This document shows positions 61,256 to 64,000 of a stretch of 64,000 bases of DNA, piece by piece. The translations under genes and the position numbers were made by a program. The notes under the pieces were generated by a model. It made no database searches and was not told where the DNA came from. It was given only the letters and a program-made list of their open reading frames with translations. Position 1 is the first letter of the stretch. The number at the start of each line of letters is the position of its first letter. The stretch is from Bacillota bacterium. Its GTDB lineage: Bacteria > Bacillota > Clostridia > Oscillospirales > Oscillospiraceae. The stretch lies in contig JAETOJ010000004.1 of assembly GCA_021768085.1 (NCBI GenBank), positions 1-64,000 of the forward strand, given 5' to 3'.

Positions 61256-62707
61256 TCAAATCCGCTTCCAAACCGCCCCGCCGGGCACGTCGGTGATCTC
61301 GATGCCCCGGGCCTTCAGCTCGTCCCGGATGCGGTCGGCCTGGGCGAAGTCTTTCGCCTTTTTCGCCTCCGCCCGCTGGAGCACCAGCGCGTCGATCTCC
61401 GGGTCGCCCTCGCCCCGGACGAGAAAATCACCGGAACCGGTGGCGGACTTGGCCTGGGCCGCCTCCTTCTCTCGGAGGATCGCCGCCTTCTCCAGCAGGG
61501 ACAGGGACAGCACACTGTCAAAACTGGCCAGCACCGCCCGCTTGGTCACGTCGTTCACCGGAGCCTTGAGCACATCGTACAGGCAGGTGATGCCCATGGA
61601 GGTGTTCAGGTCGTTGCCCACCTGAGCGAGAAACTTCTCCTTGAGCTGGGCGGCGGCCTCCTCGTCCACCGGGCCCTCCGTCCCGGTGAGGGCGGCGATG
61701 CGCTTGATCAGCTTGTTGTAAGCCCCCGCCGCGTTGTCCAGGTTCTCCCAGGAGAACACCAGCCCCTTGCGGTAGTGGCTCTGGAGGCAGAAGAACCGGT
61801 AGGCCAGGGGGTCGTACCCTTTCTCCTCCAGCAGGGAGACGGTCAAAAACTCCCCCTTGGACTTGGACATCTTGCCGGAGTTGGTGTTCAGGTGGTGGAC
61901 GTGGAACCACTGGGCACACCAGGGGTGGCCCAGGTACGCTTCGCTCTGGGCGATCTCATTGGTGTGGTGGGGGAAGGCGTTGTCCACACCGCCGCAGTGC
62001 AGATCCAGATACTCCCCGTTGTACTTCATGGAGATGCAGGAGCACTCGATGTGCCAGCCAGGGTAACCCACCCCCCAGGGGGAGTCCCACTTCAGCGCCT
62101 GATCCTCAAACTTGGACTTGGTGAACCAGAGGACGAAGTCGTTCTTGTTGCGTTTGTTGGCGTCCTCCTCCACGCCCTCCCGGACACCCACCGCCAGATC
62201 CTCCTCGTCGTGGTCGTTGAACACATAGTAGTGATCCAGTTTGGAGGTGTCAAAATACACGTTGCCCCCCGCCACATAGGCGTACCCCTTGTCGATGAGG
62301 CCGGACACCACCTGGATGAACTGGTCGATGAGGCCCGTGGCGGGCTGCACCACGTCGGGGGTTTTGATGTTCAGCTTGGCGCAGTCGTCGAAGAAGGCGT
62401 CGGTGTAGAACTTGGCGATCTCCATCACCGACTTGTGCTCCCGCTTGGCCCCCTTGAGCATCTTGTCCTCGCCGGTGTCGGCGTCCGACGCCAGGTGGCC
62501 CACGTCGGTGATGTTCATGACGCGGTTCACGGCATAGCCCTCGTACCGCAGGAATTTCTCCAGCACGTCCTCCATGATGTAGGAGCGCAGGTTGCCGATG
62601 TGGGCGAAGTGGTAGACAGTGGGGCCGCAGGTATACATCTCCACCCGGCCGGGGGTGTGGGTTTTGAACTCCTCTTTCTTGTGGGTGGCGGAATTGTAAA
62701 GATACAT
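61256..62707 (-). CDS. cysS: Cysteinyl-tRNA synthetase
   Basis: 483 aa. TCGPTVYHFAHIGNLRSYIM (HIGH site with zinc Cys), WHIECSCISMKY and HHTNEIAQSEAYLG (zinc ligands), KMSKSKGEFLTV (KMSKS). Charges tRNA-Cys. ATG 62707 after GGAGGACAATATC. It lies 16 bp after cysE, under the same cysteine T-box. Confidence 0.96.
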   Translation of the reverse strand: MYLYNSATHKKEEFKTHTPGRVEMYTCGPTVYHFAHIGNLRSYIMEDVLEKFLRYEGYAVNRVMNITDVGHLASDADTGEDKMLKGAKREHKSVMEIAKFYTDAFFDDCAKLNIKTPDVVQPATGLIDQFIQVVSGLIDKGYAYVAGGNVYFDTSKLDHYYVFNDHDEEDLAVGVREGVEEDANKRNKNDFVLWFTKSKFEDQALKWDSPWGVGYPGWHIECSCISMKYNGEYLDLHCGGVDNAFPHHTNEIAQSEAYLGHPWCAQWFHVHHLNTNSGKMSKSKGEFLTVSLLEEKGYDPLAYRFFCLQSHYRKGLVFSWENLDNAAGAYNKLIKRIAALTGTEGPVDEEAAAQLKEKFLAQVGNDLNTSMGITCLYDVLKAPVNDVTKRAVLASFDSVLSLSLLEKAAILREKEAAQAKSATGSGDFLVRGEGDPEIDALVLQRAEAKKAKDFAQADRIRDELKARGIEITDVPGGAVWKRI

Positions 62708-62723
62708 GATATTGTCCTCCGTT

Positions 62724-63389
62724 TCAGGTTTTATCTTGTTCCGGCGTCGGGACGGTACAGACTCTGTCCAGCAGCTTCTCCAGCTGCTCTACCCGGTCGG
62801 ATAGCGCCGCCAGCTTTTCCAGCGTGGGATTTTTCACGCTGGTCTGATCCACCTCGTCGGCGTAGTGGGTGGACTGCCCCGCGATGCGCACGATCTGGGC
62901 TGGGATGCCCACGGCGGTGGCGTCGGCGGGCACCTCGCTGAGCACCACGGCGTTGGCGGCAATGCGGGCGTTGTCCCCCACCTTGAAGGGACCCAGCACC
63001 TTGGCCCCGGTGGAGATGAGCACGTTGTTGCCGATGGTGGGGTGGCGCTTGCCCTGATCCTTGCCGGTGCCCCCCAGGGTGACGCCGTGGTAGATCAGGC
63101 AGTCGTCCCCCACCTCGGCGGTCTCGCCGATGACGATGCCCATGCCGTGATCAATCACCAGGCGGCGGCCGATTTTCGCCCCCGGGTGGATCTCGATGCC
63201 CGTCCAGAAGCGGCTCCACTGGGAGACACACCGGGCCAGGAATTTCAGGCGATGGCGGTATAAAACGTGGGCCAATCGGTGGTACAGGGTGGCGTGCACC
63301 CCGGGGTAGAGCAGGAAGATCTCCAGCCTGCTCCGGGCCGCCGGATCCCGGGCCTGGTAGGCCCGGAGGGTTTCCCCTAATCGGGTCAT
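62724..63389 (-). CDS. cysE: Serine O-acetyltransferase
   Basis: 221 aa. Short N-terminal helical region, then left-handed beta-helix hexapeptide repeats with IEIHPGAKIGRRLVIDHGMG, VIGETAEVGDDCLIYHGVTL, GGTGKDQGKRHPTIGNNVLI (catalytic His region) and ARIAANAVVLSEVPADATAV. A C-terminal coiled tail of ~35 residues follows. Makes O-acetylserine, the precursor of cysteine. ATG 63389 with AAGGAGG upstream; longer frames run through the T-box and are rejected. Confidence 0.95.
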   Translation of the reverse strand: MTRLGETLRAYQARDPAARSRLEIFLLYPGVHATLYHRLAHVLYRHRLKFLARCVSQWSRFWTGIEIHPGAKIGRRLVIDHGMGIVIGETAEVGDDCLIYHGVTLGGTGKDQGKRHPTIGNNVLISTGAKVLGPFKVGDNARIAANAVVLSEVPADATAVGIPAQIVRIAGQSTHYADEVDQTSVKNPTLEKLAALSDRVEQLEKLLDRVCTVPTPEQDKT

Positions 63390-63412
63390 AAAAAGGTTCC
63401 TCCTTGTCCAGA

Positions 63413-63660
63413 TAAAAAACAAAGCCCCCCATGCCCGATGGCATGAGAGGCGGCGGTACCGCGGTTCCACTCTCGTTTGTCGCTTTTGGCCGTGACGTGG
63501 CCGGACGGAGGGCACCCAAGTCCCCCTCGCTCCCGCTTGCAGTTCGTCCGGATCTTCCCCCAGGGCGGCTTTCAGCCCATGGCCGCCCCTCTCTGCCGGT
63601 TCCAAAACGGATTACTTCCAGGCGGCAGCCGGCGGCCCCGCCCGAGCGTTCCCCGCGATA
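63413..63660 (-). promoter_or_regulatory. Cysteine T-box leader of cysE-cysS
   Basis: Minus strand. The T-box antiterminator sequence AGAGTGGAACCGCGG is at 63473-63459. A terminator stem with GCATGCC-like arms and a TTTGTTTTTT tail lies at ~63450-63413. Stem I features are readable: AGTA loop-E type bulge, GCAGAGAGG and GGGCTGAAAGCC apical parts. The specifier loop reads GAAC-TGC-A, TGC (63541-63539) being a Cys codon. Uncharged tRNA-Cys should relieve termination. Confidence 0.9.
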
Positions 63661-63694
63661 TTTGATTTTCACGCTGTTGTTGCGCTGTTTTATT

Positions 63695-63723
63695 ATATTA
63701 TCACGGGGCCCGGGGGGTGTCAA
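63695..63723 (-). promoter_or_regulatory. Promoter of the cysE-cysS operon
   Basis: Minus strand TTGACA (63723-63718), a 17-bp spacer and TAATAT (63700-63695). The T-box leader begins shortly after. Confidence 0.7.
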
Positions 63724-63779
63724 GCAAAATCGGCAGGCTATTTCCGGCGGAAATTCACATTTTGTTTACGCTTACCCCA

Positions 63780-63808
63780 TTGACGCGGCCAAATTGCCGC
63801 GCTATCAT
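63780..63808 (+). promoter_or_regulatory. Promoter of the gene at the right edge
   Basis: TTGACG (63780-63785), a 17-bp spacer and TATCAT (63803-63808). Confidence 0.65.
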
Positions 63809-63850
63809 AGGTATATTCCGAAATTTCCGCCGCGTAGGAGGTGAGCGCCC

Positions 63851-64000
63851 ATGATCCGCCGTTCTCTGGCCCGCTTTATGGCGGGGCGCTATGGAGGGGA
63901 TCAGCTCAACCTGTTCCTGATCCTGCTGTACTGCGTCTTTTATATCGTGTTCCTATTCACCCGGCTGCTGGTCTTTGAGCTGCTGGGCACCGTGGTGCTG
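63851..64000 (+). CDS. N-terminal part of a small membrane protein (cut by window edge)
   Basis: Fifty codons are visible from ATG 63851, behind TAGGAGGTGAGCGCCC. MIRRSLARFMAGRYGGDQLN is followed by a hydrophobic stretch (LFLILLYCVFYIVFLFT) and the start of a second one. The FM-x-GRYGGDQL start is one I associate with a clostridial family of two-helix membrane proteins that end in a zinc ribbon; the rest lies beyond the window, so this is an inference. Confidence 0.7.
   Translation, partial: MIRRSLARFMAGRYGGDQLNLFLILLYCVFYIVFLFTRLLVFELLGTVVL

Noticed and set aside
63390-63605. 72-residue N-terminal extension of cysE
   Set aside because: It would translate the T-box antiterminator and terminator. 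ATG 63389 has AAGGAGG and gives the normal CysE length.

Overview
The window looks like chromosome of a high-GC, low-oxygen gut Firmicute of the Oscillospiraceae type (Flavonifractor / Intestinimonas / Lawsonibacter-like). This is inferred from the strong G/C bias at third codon positions, Gram-positive gene order (gdpP-rplI-dnaB), sigma-A promoters with 17-bp spacers, a T-box leader, a membrane pyrophosphatase, frequent GTG/TTG starts and GC-rich palindromic repeats. No rRNA or tRNA gene was seen.

Layout. 1-10.0 kb is an integrative mobilizable element on the + strand. It carries a type I restriction (HsdR-like) cargo gene, a DUF6809 protein, a sigma-70-region-4-like regulator with a structured leader, a RepA-like ATPase, MobC, a relaxase with a second gene nested in another frame, a 55-aa protein and a large serine recombinase. 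10.1-14.5 kb holds a heterodimeric ABC exporter behind a leader-peptide attenuator, and an acetyltransferase. 14.5-25.6 kb is mostly leftward: a coiled-coil protein, MATE exporter, MalY-like lyase, K+-dependent membrane pyrophosphatase, TrkH/TrkA K+ uptake and ilvD. 26.3-34.2 kb has an XRE regulator, the sdpI-like/dtd/mutL unit and the divergent mutY/tdk/radical-SAM unit, then DUF2804. 34.2-38.6 kb is a polar amino-acid ABC transporter with mtnA and a DpnA-like methylase. 38.7-50.3 kb is a long leftward housekeeping cluster (gdpP, rplI, zinc-ribbon protein, dnaB, tilS, hpt, ftsH, lepB, membrane protein, metG). 50.4-57.9 kb runs right (rpmE, flavin reductase, hflX, small genes, moxR/DUF58/transglutaminase). 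57.9-63.7 kb runs left (hybrid histidine kinase; cysE-cysS under a cysteine T-box). The window ends inside a small membrane-protein gene.

The most exciting signal is a duplicated candidate type I toxin-antitoxin module (25.9-26.2 kb on +, 53.25-53.47 kb on -). Each copy encodes a 25-27-residue peptide ending RNRHSxK. The start region lies in a GAAA-capped hairpin with a covarying outer stem. The 5' leader can pair with the mRNA 3' end. A consensus promoter fires an approximately 100-nt antisense RNA that would stop on a hairpin made from the last peptide codons. Other notable signals are two hairpin-array elements flanked by 9-bp direct repeats at extended -10 boxes, a dual-coding relaxase region, an attenuator that can be read base by base ahead of the ABC exporter, a ribosome-binding site buried in an 8-bp hairpin, and a 110-bp dispersed GC-rich repeat in three copies.
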